From Aphelocoma coerulescens (Eukaryota; Chordata; Aves; Passeriformes; Corvidae), in assembly GCF_041296385.1 (NCBI RefSeq), contig NC_091015.1:53634345-53698344 (forward strand): a stretch of DNA of 64,000 nucleotides. The letters are read 5' to 3'. Below the pieces are notes generated by a model that was not told the origin of the DNA, ran no database searches, and was given only the letters and a program-made list of their open reading frames with translations. Positions 26,001-38,800 of the stretch are shown here, piece by piece. Within the stretch, counting starts at the first letter, position 1. Each line of letters opens with the position of its first letter. The translations under genes were made by a program, and so were the position numbers.

Positions 26001-29000
26001 ACTTGGAACTCATAGTTAAATAAAATGTTCTTTGACAGAATTGGTTTTGGTGATAGACATGCTGGGTACCTATTGAGTATTTTTTGCTTCTTTTGTACTT
26101 GTAAGCAATCGGTGAAATGCAACCACTTGAGAAAGAAAATGAAACCCAATCTGAGATTCATTCACACAGCAAGAGTTCTCTTCTCCACAGGTGCTTATTA
26201 CTATGTTACACATAACCATAACAGCTGAGCCCCATCAGTTGCGACTTGTGATGTGAATAAATCCTGTCATTCCTGCTTCCCACTGTTATGTGCTTACCCC
26301 AACAGGGACGTTTTTTGTGCAGTCATATTTTGTTGCTTGTTTTATTTGCACACATATTCTAGGTATACATCTCTGAATACATTATGTTCCCTCCTTGGAG
26401 AAGTAAGCCCACATGAGGGCACGTTCAGAGAGCGAGAGGCATTCCCTCTCTATTCTCTGTCCCATCCCCCTCACCTATGTTCTGTTGGGGGAAACAGTGT
26501 TGCATGGGGAGGAAGGGGCAATGTTTGCGATGTCTGAGTGCTTCAACCTGCTTCTTAGGAATAGCTCCTGCACAGGTGGCTGTCATCCTTTTGGAAGCGA
26601 GTTTCACTTCATGAGACAATCAGTTGTTGTTGGCTGCTCCCCTTTCCTTAGAACATTCTTCTTGCCATTTAAACATCCTGAAGGTAAAGCCTGAGGCTTT
26701 CAAACTTGGGATGCCTTGAGGTTCAGCTTGTACCTCCTGATTTTCAGTGCCACAAACTTTCTCAGTGTATCAAGATTGAAGCCCACATCATCCCACTCAC
26801 AGTGATCATCCAGTGATCACCCATCTGGAGTTATGTGCAAGTAAGGTTTTCTCAGTATTGCTGACAGTAAACCAGTGCCTGCTTTTCACTTCAAGTATTT
26901 TTCCTCAAACCAGGCAGGTTGAATTGCCCACCAGAGTTAGGCAGCACTTTGCTTCTATATGAAACCCATGTTTTGCTTCCAAGGAAAGAGTTTGGAGAGG
27001 AGCCTTTTGGCTTCAAATGACAAGTCCAGTTGACAGTCCCTTTTGCCATTTGACTCCTTATAGAATACCCTTTGGCAGGCAGTGCCTGAGAACCTTAATT
27101 TGTTACAGCTGTCAGAGACATGTGCATTGCTTTCTTTTCTGTTCTGCCTGGTTTCCTGTGGAAATGAGGCTTTTTCTGTCACGCTCTCTCTCTCCCAGCC
27201 TGTCCAACCCTATCCTATTTACTTTTTTAATCCATTGGCCAATTTTAATCCTGTTTAGCACTGAGGCAGATGCCTTAATGATATTGAGTTCTACCACTAT
27301 GATGAATACTGGCAGCCAGATAGAGGAGAGAGATATAATTAATGCCTGTTCTGATGAAAAGATTTCAGTGTGTGCTCAGCTTTTTCTAGGTATCAGGCTT
27401 TATTAGCTCTGTTGTGAACAGAACTGCCTGGTTTTACATTGTAAGCATTATTGTAGCCCTCTAATTGGTGGCTTTGCTTCTCTGGTTTATCTTGATATCA
27501 TGCATCAGAGCCCTAATGAGGGTTCAAAATGCCACTGAGCATGACAAGGTTGAGTGTGTGGGCTGATACTACCAAGCATCTATGTTACTAATCCTGGGAG
27601 ATAATAGAACTCCATAAGGGCAAAAATCTCTTCTTTCGTCACTCCCCTGGACCCCGATTCCTTAGCAATTCTCAATTAATGGGAAGGCCAGCATCTGCTG
27701 CCTGGGGTCCCTATCCTGAGGCAAAGATTGCAGCATCTTGGCCTGCCAAACACTTTTCTACGCCAAAAATCCTCCTTGAATCATACAGCCCTCACCTTCA
27801 CCAGCTTTTGTTCTGGGACCTGGAGTTCCTGCCTGACCTTCTGTGCAGAAATAGTGCTGTGTCTCGCCCCAGTGCTGCAGATCAGCATGCCTCCTGTGGA
27901 TGGAGGAGTGACGTGGAGACAGTTCACTTCCTCTCTTGTTCCACGAGGAAGATTGTCCACGTAGAACCAAGGTGGGAGGGAGTAATGGAGATGAGGGCAA
28001 GCTAATCTAGCCATCCCATTGAATCTGTGGGATAGTTCCATTTACCTGAGGAAGCCAGTTTGACTTGCATAATTCAGACGTTTGTCTCTTACATGATAAT
28101 CTCTTACCTTTCTCCTCTTGCACATTCTGTAAAAATGTGGCAAAACAAGCATGTTCTGCCATCTGGACGAAAAAAAAATCCTAAAGAAAGATTATTTACT
28201 TGAAAGTCCAAAGAGTATCAGCTTCAACACCTAGTCTAATTTAGTCAAACCCTTGTATAGGGTGTGCGCAGCAGAAACACACATCATTTTCAAATTTTAA
28301 ATTTATAAAAGTCATATATCAGGAATATGCTTAAATATGATGTATGTGTGAGTTCAAAAATTATATGGTTTAGATCACTGCTTTACTTGTCTTTTAGACT
28401 TGAGGTTTAGAATTGACCTGTCAGATTTTCATAAAACAGGCTGGTTTTATTTTGAGTTATGAATCTGAGGAAAAAGTGGCAAATAAGTTAATGTATAGCC
28501 TAGTAATGTGATTCTTTTTAAAATTCCAGACTTGGCTTATAATGATGTTCATAGATGATCTTGGTTGAGTTCCTGAATAAGTATGCAATAAGTGTATTCT
28601 TTTTTCCTGTAGCAAGATATTTAAACATGAATTTAAGAGGAAGTCAGCATGTCATGATTAAGTCCTCTTGCAGTTTAGTCTATTTTGTGGTACCTCTAAA
28701 TTTTGTTTAGACTTTTGTGTTACTCTAGTCTTATAAGTTGTTTTTATCAGTAATTGGAAATAGTAAGGTACTCACCACTAATTCTGTGAAATAGAATGAA
28801 TACAAGTATGTATATGCTGTGTTAAAAGCTTTGATTTCACTTGTTTATTTTACTTGTTTTTCATTGATTCTAATTTTTTCTTCTCATAGGGTATGTCCTA
28901 GTTGTACATGTCAGAAAATGTGCAATGAGTTTGCAGACTTGTCTGCCTTTACAACTCTTCCTTCTGCATGCTTTTTTATTGCTACTGTCGTGGAATATAT

Positions 29001-29696
29001 TGCCTCATTTGTAAATATCAGAAGCATTGTAAAATGGGAGATAGCAATTGACTTAATACTGCACATACACAATTTATTTCAATTTTTTTAATAAATGAGC
29101 TCTTCTGCTAGAATACTTAGGAATAGAAGAAACATTATGCAGAGTGCCTGAAAAAACTTTCACAGTTGGCAGTTGTCTTAATATTGGTCCTAACTAGTAA
29201 AGCACCCAAATCTCTCTGAAATGAAGGATGTCATTAACATCACTTGACAATTTGGAGCTATTATGATTAATATGACCCCATGGGTCAGATCTAAGCAAAC
29301 TTTTTGTTTTCAAAACTATTGGTCGGAAGGATTTTTTTATTACTGTACACCAAGCTTTTTGACTTGCATAAACTGGTTTTTGATTTGTAAAGGGTTCTGA
29401 GAACAGCCCTGAATATTCACATGGCATCTATGGCCTGGCACATCTGGAGTGCCTGGAGCAGCAGCCTGGCTTTCCTTGGGGTTGTCTCTCTAGAACCAAG
29501 TAAATTTTGCTCTGATTTGTGACTCAGGGAGAGTTTAAGTGGGTTGGCCATGGGTGACTTACGGGAACATGGGAGTTTTTGCTTCCCAATTCTAAATTTA
29601 GAATATGCATTTCTCATATTCATTTCACATCTGAAAACGTTATTTATAGAGTATAACATGAATATGTGAAAAGAGAAGAAGGATTTGCCATTGAAA

Positions 29697-29734
29697 TTTT
29701 GTTTATATTTTTGTTCTTTCCCTTTTCATTCCAG
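29697..29734 (+). other. Splice acceptor of the MYRIP zinc-finger exon
   Basis: An almost uninterrupted T/C tract (TTTTGTTTATATTTTTG, then TTCTTTCCC, then TTTTCATTCCAG) runs into AG at 29733-29734. It is one of the strongest acceptors read on the plus strand, and it places the exon's first base at 29735, which gives the frame that matches MYRIP. Confidence 0.9.
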
Positions 29735-29956
29735 TGAAATGAAGCAGAAGTTGGATGAAGAGGGCAACAAGTGCAGCATCCTTTCCAAGCAGCAGAAGTT
29801 CAACGAGCACTGCTGCATTCGCTGCTGTTCCCCTTTCACATTTCTTATCAACAGCAAGCGACAGTGCCAAGAATGCAAGTACAACATCTGCAAGAGCTGC
29901 AGCACTTATCAGAAGAAGGAGAAAGCTTGGATTTGCAGTGTCTGTCAGCAAGCAAG
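29735..29956 (+). CDS. MYRIP: MYRIP (Slac2-c) internal exon, Rab27-effector FYVE-like zinc finger
   Basis: Seen: a 222-bp open exon between a pyrimidine-rich acceptor ending CCAG and an AAG|GTAAAG donor. The first base completes a split codon, 73 codons follow from 29736, and the last two bases (AG) open a split Arg codon, so both flanking introns are phase 2. The peptide begins EMKQKLDEEG and ends CSVCQQA. Numbering the first Glu as 1, four CxxC pairs lie at residues 27/30, 44/47, 52/55 and 67/70, the eight-ligand cross-brace of the rabphilin/Slac2 FYVE-like finger. The stretches KCSILSK, CCSPFTFL and KAWIC fit MYRIP better than melanophilin or the Slp proteins. Known of the family: MYRIP binds Rab27A-GTP through two helices flanking this finger and links melanosomes and secretory granules to myosin VIIa/Va and actin. 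Inferred: the preceding SHD1 exon with the start codon and the next exon lie outside the window or were missed. The in-exon ATG at 29739 is an internal Met, not the start. Confidence 0.93.
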
Positions 29957-29962
29957 GTAAAG
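29955..29962 (+). other. Splice donor of the MYRIP zinc-finger exon
   Basis: AG|GTAAAG with the GT at 29957-29958. Read-through would meet an in-frame TAA at 29958-29960, so the coding frame must be continued by splicing. The split codon AG|N fits the Arg that follows the CQQA motif in MYRIP. Confidence 0.9.
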
Positions 29963-32900
29963 GCTTTTGTTCAACAACCCGTGCAAAGCAGCTGTGGCCT
30001 GACCTGAGCTTTTCCTTGCATTTGTCAGTAGTTAATTCTGGTGGGATAGGACATGAAGTACCTGTTTATGTAGGGGTTGATTTGTTCCTGACGTGCCTGG
30101 TTTTTGTAGAGGTTAATTTGTTCCAAGAGCATTTGGTTACCTGTTGCATTTCCCAGGCTTGTTTAGCTGGATTGATGTAACAGCAGGCAGTAATTGAGCA
30201 TGGCTTGTGCAGGACTGGGATGTCCTGAAACTCCTGGGTTACTAATGGAACCTGAGCACAGATGGTGGTAAGGCAGTTAATAGTTTGGCAGCTAATGCCA
30301 CAGATGGGTCGGGAATGGAAGGAAGAATATTTGTGAGTAGATCATCCAGCTGTGACTGTGTTTTAGAATGCTTTTCTAAATGTCAGCTTATTGGTGGGGA
30401 TGCCTTGAGCTTACTTTGGCAAGTACCCAAAGAAAATAGCAGTGGAACCTGTTATAATTCATAACATCTGTTAAGAATATGCTGCTGGGCCTCTATTTGC
30501 AGAGGGTATCAGGGATTCACTATTTCACCCTTCTGAGGGTAGCTGAGCCCCAACAATTAAAGATAGCACCAGAAAAACAAAGCAAAGCACTTAATAGTAG
30601 CAGAGGGGCTGTTCCTTGGATGGTGACTGATAGTCCCTGTCTCCAAGTTCCAAAAGCAGCCATAGCTGTGGTGACAGTAGTCCTGATCAAGACCCTTTAA
30701 CTCAGACGAGAAGGGTGAATGAAGTAACTCATTTCCTTATGGTTTAGTTTTGCCCACTGGTGACTAAATCAGCTGAGCATATGTGACAAAGATGGGTGTT
30801 TCTTTTTCATCTTTCTCTTTGGTGGAGAGTGCAGGATGAAGACAAGAGACAAGTCCCTTTGCAATGCTGTATGATACTCCTGTGCTCACCAAAGCCTTCC
30901 TATTCCCTCTTGTTTCCCACTAACACCCACTTGAAATGTAAGCTCTACTATAGTATCTGTGAATAAAGTGTGTGTCCTTTGACACAGGTCCTTAAAATCA
31001 TAGGGATCCCAGATGGACGATGCTGTATTTCCAAACATCAGTCTTTGAAGGTGGTTGTGTTCTTTGGGGCACCTGATCCTTCTCCACTTTTTACCTGGGA
31101 AAACCTACAGAAACCCCCTTTTCCCTGGTGAGGAGGCAGATGAATGACAGGAGTACCTTTTCCAGCAACACAGAGCTGTGGAGCCAGTGCTTGTTTCTAA
31201 CTTAGTCATTCAACCATTTCATATTGCACCTCTTTTTTCCATTTAACCTGAGTTCACCCACACGGGCAGCAGCACGGCAGCCAGGTTTGTGGATGCTGAT
31301 GAACTGCATGTAAAATACCTTTTGCTGACTCCACAGAAAATGCCTCAGAAGAATTTAATTTCAGAAGAAAAATCTATAGCTATATTACAAAAATGCTATT
31401 TCTGACCCTTGAAGTCAGGGCTTTTCCCACAATCCTGTGCAGCCCTCAGAGTCACCCACCTGTAACTCAGTTATAAACATTTTCTTTATTTATGAGACCT
31501 GAGACATAGCTTGAGTTATTTTTCAGTGAATAAATTAACTAACACTGCTACTAATCATTTTATGTTCCAGTTTATTGGTCTGTACTACTTACAAATCCCT
31601 GTAGGTAGATCAGGGGCTAGTATTCCTTAGGAAGGGCTGGTGTATTTTGATCTGGTGGGGACTTGTGTTCTGAGGGGTGGTGGGGTGGTATGATTTTTTG
31701 GGTTTTAATTCTCAGTATTTCTTCTGGGAAAAAACACAGGGGAAAACACAACAGTCTGTTGTGAGTTCCTGTTGTCTTCTCAGTGATTTAATTCCTCAGG
31801 TGGACTGTGTCCTCCTGCCCCTCCCCAGCTCCTCTCCTTGTGTCTTTTTTTTTTCCTTTGATAAGGCAACACAGGTAGTGGAGGTGTTTCTGGGTTTAGC
31901 TGTTACTTGCCTGCACATCTTACTGCACAACAGATAGTGAGCTCTAGTGGGCTAGAAATATCTGAAGACTGTGTTCTACCTGTTTGTGCTCATCAGCTCC
32001 CCACTACAGCAGTACTCAACCCTGAGTTTTATGTCCAGCATGTATTTAGAATATGTCAGTGAGTTCTCTGATGTCACAAGCAATTTTCTCCAGTATAAAA
32101 GGCTACAAAGGAGGTGTAATCAAGTGAAGCCCTTCAGTGTGGGTTTAAAGTCCTTCTGGGAGCTGTACCCTTTTCTTTAGACTCTCTTATTTCCTATTAT
32201 CTTCCTCCAAATGAGTGACATCAACTTTGGTAGATTTTAAGTAGTCTCCTGGCAGATTCCCATGCCAAAGTGATGTTGACACTGAAGAAAATCTGACATG
32301 TTGAGTTAGTCTTTAAGGCTTGACCATAGTGGAGATACCTGTTCTGTTGAAGATGATTTTTCATCTTCCATGGCAGAAAGCTGTATTAGCATTTAGCAGA
32401 GAGCAAAAATTCAGGTTGGCATTTGAAACATAGAACATTTGTAGAAAGACGGTCAAAAAAGTTAATCTCTACTTCTTCCAAAAGCAGAAAACTCATCAAT
32501 AAGCCAATGAAAACTTCGGTGTTTGAATTCCTTTAAAGCACATCTCCTGTTGCAATGCATCTTTTAAAAGTCAGAAATTGGGCTTGGTATGGAATCTCAG
32601 GCTCAAAAATGTCTTTACAGCAATGTCGGAATTAATCTTCTGAAGAGCAGGAGAACCTTCCTTCAATTTCCCAATTTCCCAGATTTAGCACACATTCTGC
32701 AAATGCTTTTTGATTTGGAGTTATCTCTGAATACTATTATTAATGTTCTTGGGGTTTTCTTCTCTCATATGTATCTTCTTAGTCTGTAAGTACTCTATGC
32801 TAAAGTTATATAATACTCATTTCAAGGTTTTGATTTGTATAGTGCAGTTGGGATTCTTCCAAAGCTTTGTACAATGTCTCCTTGTTAGACACCTGTCAGA

Positions 32901-35671
32901 CAATGTATTTAGGCAGCTTGCTGAGGTCTGTACTTTTTAAGTCTTCTTGGCTTAGTAGATTCCAGACACAGTTTCTTTGCCCTCTGGATTAATGCTTTTG
33001 ATGCCAGACACAGAGGTTCTTTGCTCATTTAATAGAAATAGGGCATGCTTTCCATGTGTCTGAGACCACTTTTCCATTCTCCAATGAGCCATATCCCAGA
33101 ACACCCTGCTTGTGATACTCTGCTTTCCAGTTTAACACTTATACTAATAAAAATAATTTTTTAAAATAGCATAATCCATTAAAATGCATATTTTTGCAGG
33201 TTGTCTAAACTAATTGCATTTTACTTCTGGACTGTAGTATGAGTATGTAGAGTCCAATCCAAAATAAGGTGTACAAACAACTGGCTGTCCACCTCAGCTT
33301 TTCATGAGTATCATGCATGAATCCCCCTGCATTCTTGCTTCACTTCTTCTGGTCTCACCATCTGTATGTCAAAAGATTTCTGTCTCTGTTGTGAGTGGGA
33401 GCATGGGTACCTAATCCTTTCATGCCTTCACATCCATGTGTTGTGTAATTTTCTCACTTGTTCTCAAAACTCTTGCTCAGGTGGTGAGAGTGCATCACTT
33501 AGTGGACTCTTGCTTTGCTTTCTTGGGCCAGGCCATGGGTAGGAGGGTCTGCAGGAAGTCATTATTCTGCTTTGTAAGAGCTGCTATGTTGGTGATGGTC
33601 CTTTGCTAGTAACAGCTATTAAGAAACAGAGACCTAGTCACTTTTCTGTGTCATTAACTAGTGAAAAAACACAGTCATGCTGCACATACTCAGACTTCCT
33701 GCAGTCAAAGTGATGTTTTGGGTGGCTCAAACCGGGTCCCAAAAATTGTCGCACTGGTTGCTTGCAGCACAAATTTATTTGAAAGTTTAGGAGAACTGCT
33801 CTTTTTTTATTAACTTTGGTTTTTGTACTCCCAATTTAACTGCTGCTTTTAAAATGGAGAAAGCGAAAGTATCTCAATTACCTTCACTGACTCTTCAATC
33901 CAGAGTTATTGCTGAATGTTCATTACATTTTCTTTTGAGTTTGTTGAGGTGCCTGGTCAAATATAACTAGACTGTAACAATTTGCATCAGTAGAAAATGT
34001 AATTGTCTTACTGGAACTTGAAAATTAGTTAGACTAATTAGATATGCCATGGGGATTTTTCATGCACATCAGAGTAAGATTTGAGGAAATGCATTAAGGT
34101 CTAGTCTACTTGCAGAACCCAGTACATTTTTCTGCAACTGACATGTATTGGGATTAGCACTAATGTAAAAGTGGAGCAATGCTTCTGATAAAATGAAAAT
34201 TGCAACAGAAAATAAAAGTCTAGACTCACTTGGCAGGCAGAACACTCTTCAAATAGAAAGAAGCTTTGCCAGCCTCAGGAACAGTCCTAAATAAAACCTT
34301 TATATTTAATATGGTTTTGTTTGGAGGACTCTGTAAAACAATGTAATGTGTTTTAATGTCAGCAGAACAAAGCAGGTATTTGTGGAAACATGATAAAGTT
34401 GAAGTTAGCCTACCCATAGGATACATCTCTTCTGCTTAGCTGATACAACTTTTAATATAAAACTCTTTACAGTCTTTAGAGGGAAAAAGAGGAAAAAAGC
34501 ACCAAAATTTGGCAAAACCTTGGTATGGTACTTGAGGAAAAGTAGTACTTCTAGTTAATAACTGAACTTTGTATTTGTTCATCAGTGCATTTGGCTGTAA
34601 CAAAACAGTCAGTTTCAGGACTTAGTTTTGGAAAACTAAGGAAGATATAATGCTGCTTAGCAATTGTGTTTTGCTTTCAAGCAGGCTCAACCATCTGGTA
34701 AAAGGAAGCCGAAATGTATTTTAGGTAGTCTGCCTCAGCCATAGCTTGGAGCTTTGTGTACAGTTTTTGACAGTTGCTATTTCTGCTGTTTGAGGTCCCT
34801 GTCTGACATTAGTGAGAACTTCTACAGAACTTGGAAGCTGTGACATTGTCAAGTAAGTGCCAGGAAATGTGTTTTTGCTTCCGAGATCATAGAATTGTGT
34901 AGGAACGTTCACTTGCTCTGTGGCATAGCACAGATAATTAAGTCTTAGTTCTACCATGTGCATGTTGTCTTCATTTGACCCATATGGCTCTTGTTCTGCT
35001 TTTTAAAAAGTTCTCTGAATGATCCCGTTCATATTGTACTTAAGGCATTTACTAATTTTAAGTAAATTGCAGTGAAAATTATTTTTCTCAGCTGTATATA
35101 CTTGTAGAAATTGATGCAATTCCTTCCAAAAATGCATGCTGCTCTATTCAATTTTTTTCTTCCTCCTTATCCTGCCCCTGTCTCTTTGTTTTGTATCCTG
35201 CCTCTTGACCTCCTTGTCCTTACCATGCTTTAGCATCTCAGTAGATCATAGACAGCATATCCTTTTGCTCACTGTACCCATGAAGAGCAAGGACAAGAGC
35301 TTTGATTTTGCACAGGAGCCAAGAACAGTCTTTGGTTTATTCAGTTGTTCCCTAACTTGAGGAGGAGAGAGAGAGAGAAATGTGCAAACTGGTTGCTTTG
35401 ACAGGTTGATCTCTGCTGGGTTTTTTGCTATACTGATCTATCTTAATTATTTTGAAGTATGCACTGTGAAGATTTCATTTCTGCTAGACAGAATAAAGCT
35501 GAACTTGCATAACATACAGCAGACTGCATTGCTGCACTCAGCTTTAAGAAAAGCATCTAAAAATGGAATTGAAGAGGAGAGTAGGAAAGAGAGTTCTATT
35601 AAAACAGCTAAATACAAGTGCTAATTAGGCGATCTTTTCTAGCTTTAAGTAGCCTTGGAAGTGAACGTGTG
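29957..35671 (+). other. MYRIP: Intron downstream of the MYRIP exon
   Basis: No further exon is recognisable. The next MYRIP exon should continue LLRAQSLEWFY-like sequence after a split Arg codon, and no match was found. The segment holds the 36-bp tandem duplication near 30053 and otherwise unremarkable unique sequence. Confidence 0.6.
30053..30124. repeat. Imperfect tandem duplication, 36-bp unit, two copies
   Basis: TGTAGGGGTTGATTTGTTCC at 30069-30088 recurs as TGTAGAGGTTAATTTGTTCC at 30105-30124 (18 of 20 identical). The preceding GTACCTGTTTA and GTGCCTGGTTT also match, giving a unit of about 36 bp. A weaker third echo may follow. It lies about 100 bp past the MYRIP exon donor, and a local duplication is the simplest explanation. 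Confidence 0.7.
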
Positions 35672-35876
35672 CCTGAATGCTTGGAGGACTAATCAGTGTT
35701 TTAGAAACTCTGGTTCCCAGTTTTAGCTGTCAAGTGACCTTGGGGAAATTCCATGTATCAGGTTTCCTCATGTGCAGAATGGATTTGATGATCCTGAGGT
35801 CTTGGAGGTGAGTGGTTGAAAAGTTAAGTGCTCTGGTTGTAAAGCACTAAGTGTTATTAATGTACTGTTATTAGAT
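35672..35876 (+). mobile_element. MIR-type CORE-SINE fossil
   Basis: The plus strand preserves the MIR body in order: AGCTGTCAAGTGACCTTGGG (about 35725-35744; ancestral AGCTGTGTGACCTTGGGCAA), GTTTCCTCATGTGCAGAATGG (35762-35782), a GATGATCCTGAGGTCTTGGA stretch, then TTGTAAAGCACTAAGTG followed by TTATTAATG and TTATTAG, the 3' end that precedes the ATT repeat. The form fits the sauropsid/amniote MIR variants. It is heavily mutated and non-coding, with approximate ends. Confidence 0.75.
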
Positions 35877-38800
35877 GAGTTTTGCAGCAGTCAACATGGC
35901 TAAGCCTTTGGGTTTCTCAGTTGCACAGAGAGGTAAGTGCTTGGATTTTTGTAGGGAATGAATGAGGGTAGAGTATCATGGCTTTATGTTCAATGTTAAT
36001 ATATAAATGCTTGCTTGTGTTTGGCTTCACCTACCTTCAGCAAGTCATTGTAAGAAAGGCTATTAAACATTTTCCCTAGTAGGAATAAATATTACGTAAA
36101 TAGCGTGCAAAAATATTGGGACTGCTAACCTGGGAGGAGCTGGATATGAAAGGATGTAACAGAGTTATTCCTCATAATAAGCAGCATACAAATTATAGGT
36201 TGGACTTACTTAACCTTTCAGTTTTGCAAAAGCTGAGGGACTTTCAGTGAAGGTGACAAATTAAAAGCTAATTAAAATTGCACAAGATTCTTTAAGTATG
36301 GGCACTTAAGTGTCAGGTGGGGACATCATGCCTTACAGTACCTGAGATGGAAAATCGTAAGTATAGAGCACAATTTATGGAAATTTTGTCAATTCTGCAA
36401 CTGGAACTTCATGTGCTGTTCATCATAAAATGTATGTGATAAAGCAAGAAGTCATGCTGTGGTTAACACTCCAGCAGTAGCTTTAAGCAGAGCAGAGTGC
36501 CCTTTCACATAGACATATCACTGAACATTTTTTAATTAGCACGAGTGAAAGATGGCTACCTGGTTTGATGTATGTTTGTTTCAGCATTTGGTGAGTCTTC
36601 CTGTTTTCTTCTATTGTATTTGTGCAGACACCAGGCTTTACCAAAGTACAGAAATCGGTCTGTTGCTTCAGCTGAGGCTGGCATTCCCACCTTAAGGAGT
36701 GAAGACAGCTTACGGCCTGCACTCTGCCAGTCCCCAAGGGACATACTGTGTGCATGCTCTTTGCTGCTTCTATTCATAATGTGTGGTGGGGCCCACTGTG
36801 AGTTGAGGAACTGGGAGGTGGTGCCATGGTGCAGTGAAGGAAGCTGCTTCTCCCACTAAGGCACCACATACTAAAGATAAATAGCTTCTATATAACTTGC
36901 ACAAGGAGAGAAGGCTATTTTATACCTGTATTGTATGCCTCTCTGACTCTCTCATTTTAGTCTATATATGAAGACTATTTTGACTGTCCACAAGTAATTC
37001 AGATTATTTTGCCAAATTATATTATTTTTATCCTACTTCCTATTGATAAAGGAGCTCTATGCTTCCTCAGTGCTTTTCTTTTCTCCAAAAGATTTATCCT
37101 GTTAGCTGTGAACAGCTGCCCAATTATGTGTGGGTACCCTTAGAAGCATTATAAATGCTGTGGTTAGCAAAGGGGTTTTTCTTCTTGGTGAGAAAATTGG
37201 AAATCCTCCAGACTTGTAGCCAGTGGCAGCGAATGGCAGTAACAAATGTGTCTTTCCTCTGGCTAGTGCAGTTTGCAGTATTACCCTCTTAAAGTGTTCT
37301 TGTGTTACCAAAGAAGTTAAAGTGAGAATTTAATTTGTCATTTTAAAAAAGATTGACCACATCAATAAATAAATCACTCCATGTTCCTGTTGTTCAGGCC
37401 CACCTCTCACATGAAATAGACACTGAAGCACTCACTGCTTAAGTGTCTCTGGTAAGAATGAGATTCTACATTCACATGTTTCATCCTGCTTCTTCAACTT
37501 GAGGGAAATGGAAGGTGGAAAAAGCAATTGCTTTGTGTTTCTGACAAAGATGAGGTTTTCCAAACTTGTGTGCTGAATTAAGTATTTGGATTTCTTGTAC
37601 TTTTTTTGTAGCAGCATATCTTTTCTGCATCTAGGTTTTTGTGAAGTCTTCTTTCAGATAGGCACTGCATGAGTCTGGTTAGAGAGTTAATTACTCTTTT
37701 TACATCTTCTGCTCTCTCAGCTTTCAAAATATGACCCCAGATTTGTGGATCATGAAATAAGTGGTGATGGTTGCCAGTTACCTGTACTGGAAGTGCATTT
37801 CATGCACTTTCCTGTCTTACATCCCCCCTGTGTCTTTTGCTAGCGCTGTCCAGGCAAACATCTTGTCCATTTTAGCCCAGGAGCTAACAGAAAGCTCTTT
37901 CATTGGTCTTTCATTTATCTTTATCTGTTCACAAATAGGATCATGTTAACATAGTGGAAAAGCCATCTCTGACCTAAAGCTGTCTTTGAGTTTGTACCTC
38001 CATTCATTTCAAGTAGTTTTATTCTTTTTTATTTAATTAGTTTTGCAGAAGCAACTTCAAAAAATGAAGATTGAATTTTGAAAGAGTGCCTAAATAAAAA
38101 TTGCCTGAAACCAGAACCCTTTTGCTTGATGAAGTTGTGAACTCTTTGGAAGTGCCATTTCATCATAGCAAAAAAACCCCTTTTGTTTTCAGATTAGTAT
38201 CAGATTTGTAGTGCTCTTGGGATTTACTTTGATAAATTGTTGTCATCAGAAAGGTGCTGTAGTAGAATGAAAATTCTTCACAGTAACTGGAAAATACTGT
38301 GGGACAACATAAAAATAATCATGCCAAATATGCCTTCCATTCTCCTCATACCCCCATCCCCCACCAAAATATTTGAAAATTCTCCACGTTTCTGGGAATC
38401 AGCGTGGTGTGCCTTTACAGTGTGACTTTTGTCTCTAGATGTTAGAAGCCAACAGGGAATTGCTAACACTCTTTTGGAGGGGTTTTGTTAGTCCCTTTGT
38501 TCGAGGGCTGTTCTGGGACCAAGTGCCCAGTGCCTTCCCTGAATGAACATTTTGCTTTGGGAAGGAATCTTTATAAGGTAATGAGGTGGGTGTGGGTGCT
38601 GGATCTGTTATACTGCCTGTCCTGATTGTTTTGATTTGAAATTTAATATGCTGTAAAACTTGTTGTTATAATTCGGCAAGGGATGTCTCTGGGCTATACA
38701 TGGGAATCAGATGCTGATCCTGGTTCATTTTGGTTTCCTCTCTTTTTCTGTCCGTTGATGTGAAGACTTGTGGGGTGCTTCTCCAGGCCCCAGACTGAAG

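Larger units (their letters stand above)
9976..29734 (+). other. MYRIP: Intron upstream of the MYRIP exon
   Basis: Nearly 20 kb of AT-rich sequence with no exon I can support. It holds the AP-1-centred palindrome at 10461, the near-palindrome at 19653, the A-rich tract at 22543, the C-rich run at 23009 and a GC-richer block near 27690-27980. Homopolymer T runs occur at about 11636-11660 and 15927-15941. Short open frames on both strands between 20054 and 20440 overlap one another and show no recognisable domain. Confidence 0.6.

Noticed and set aside
26507..26560. ATGGGGAGGAAG resembling the MGRK start of MYRIP
   Set aside because: The continuation (GQCLRCLSA) does not match the LDLSGLTDDE sequence expected for the SHD1 exon.
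28890..29010. Strong acceptor-like tract (TTTTTTCTTCTCATAG) followed by a Cys-rich reading, with GTAAAT near 29010
   Set aside because: The reading (CPSCTCQKMC) does not match any MYRIP exon, and the donor is weak. A decoy acceptor about 850 bp upstream of the true exon is the simpler explanation.
29739..29741. In-exon ATG as a possible translation start
   Set aside because: The family places this Met inside the SELKQKL-like helix region, and the upstream split codon and strong acceptor show that translation enters from a previous exon.
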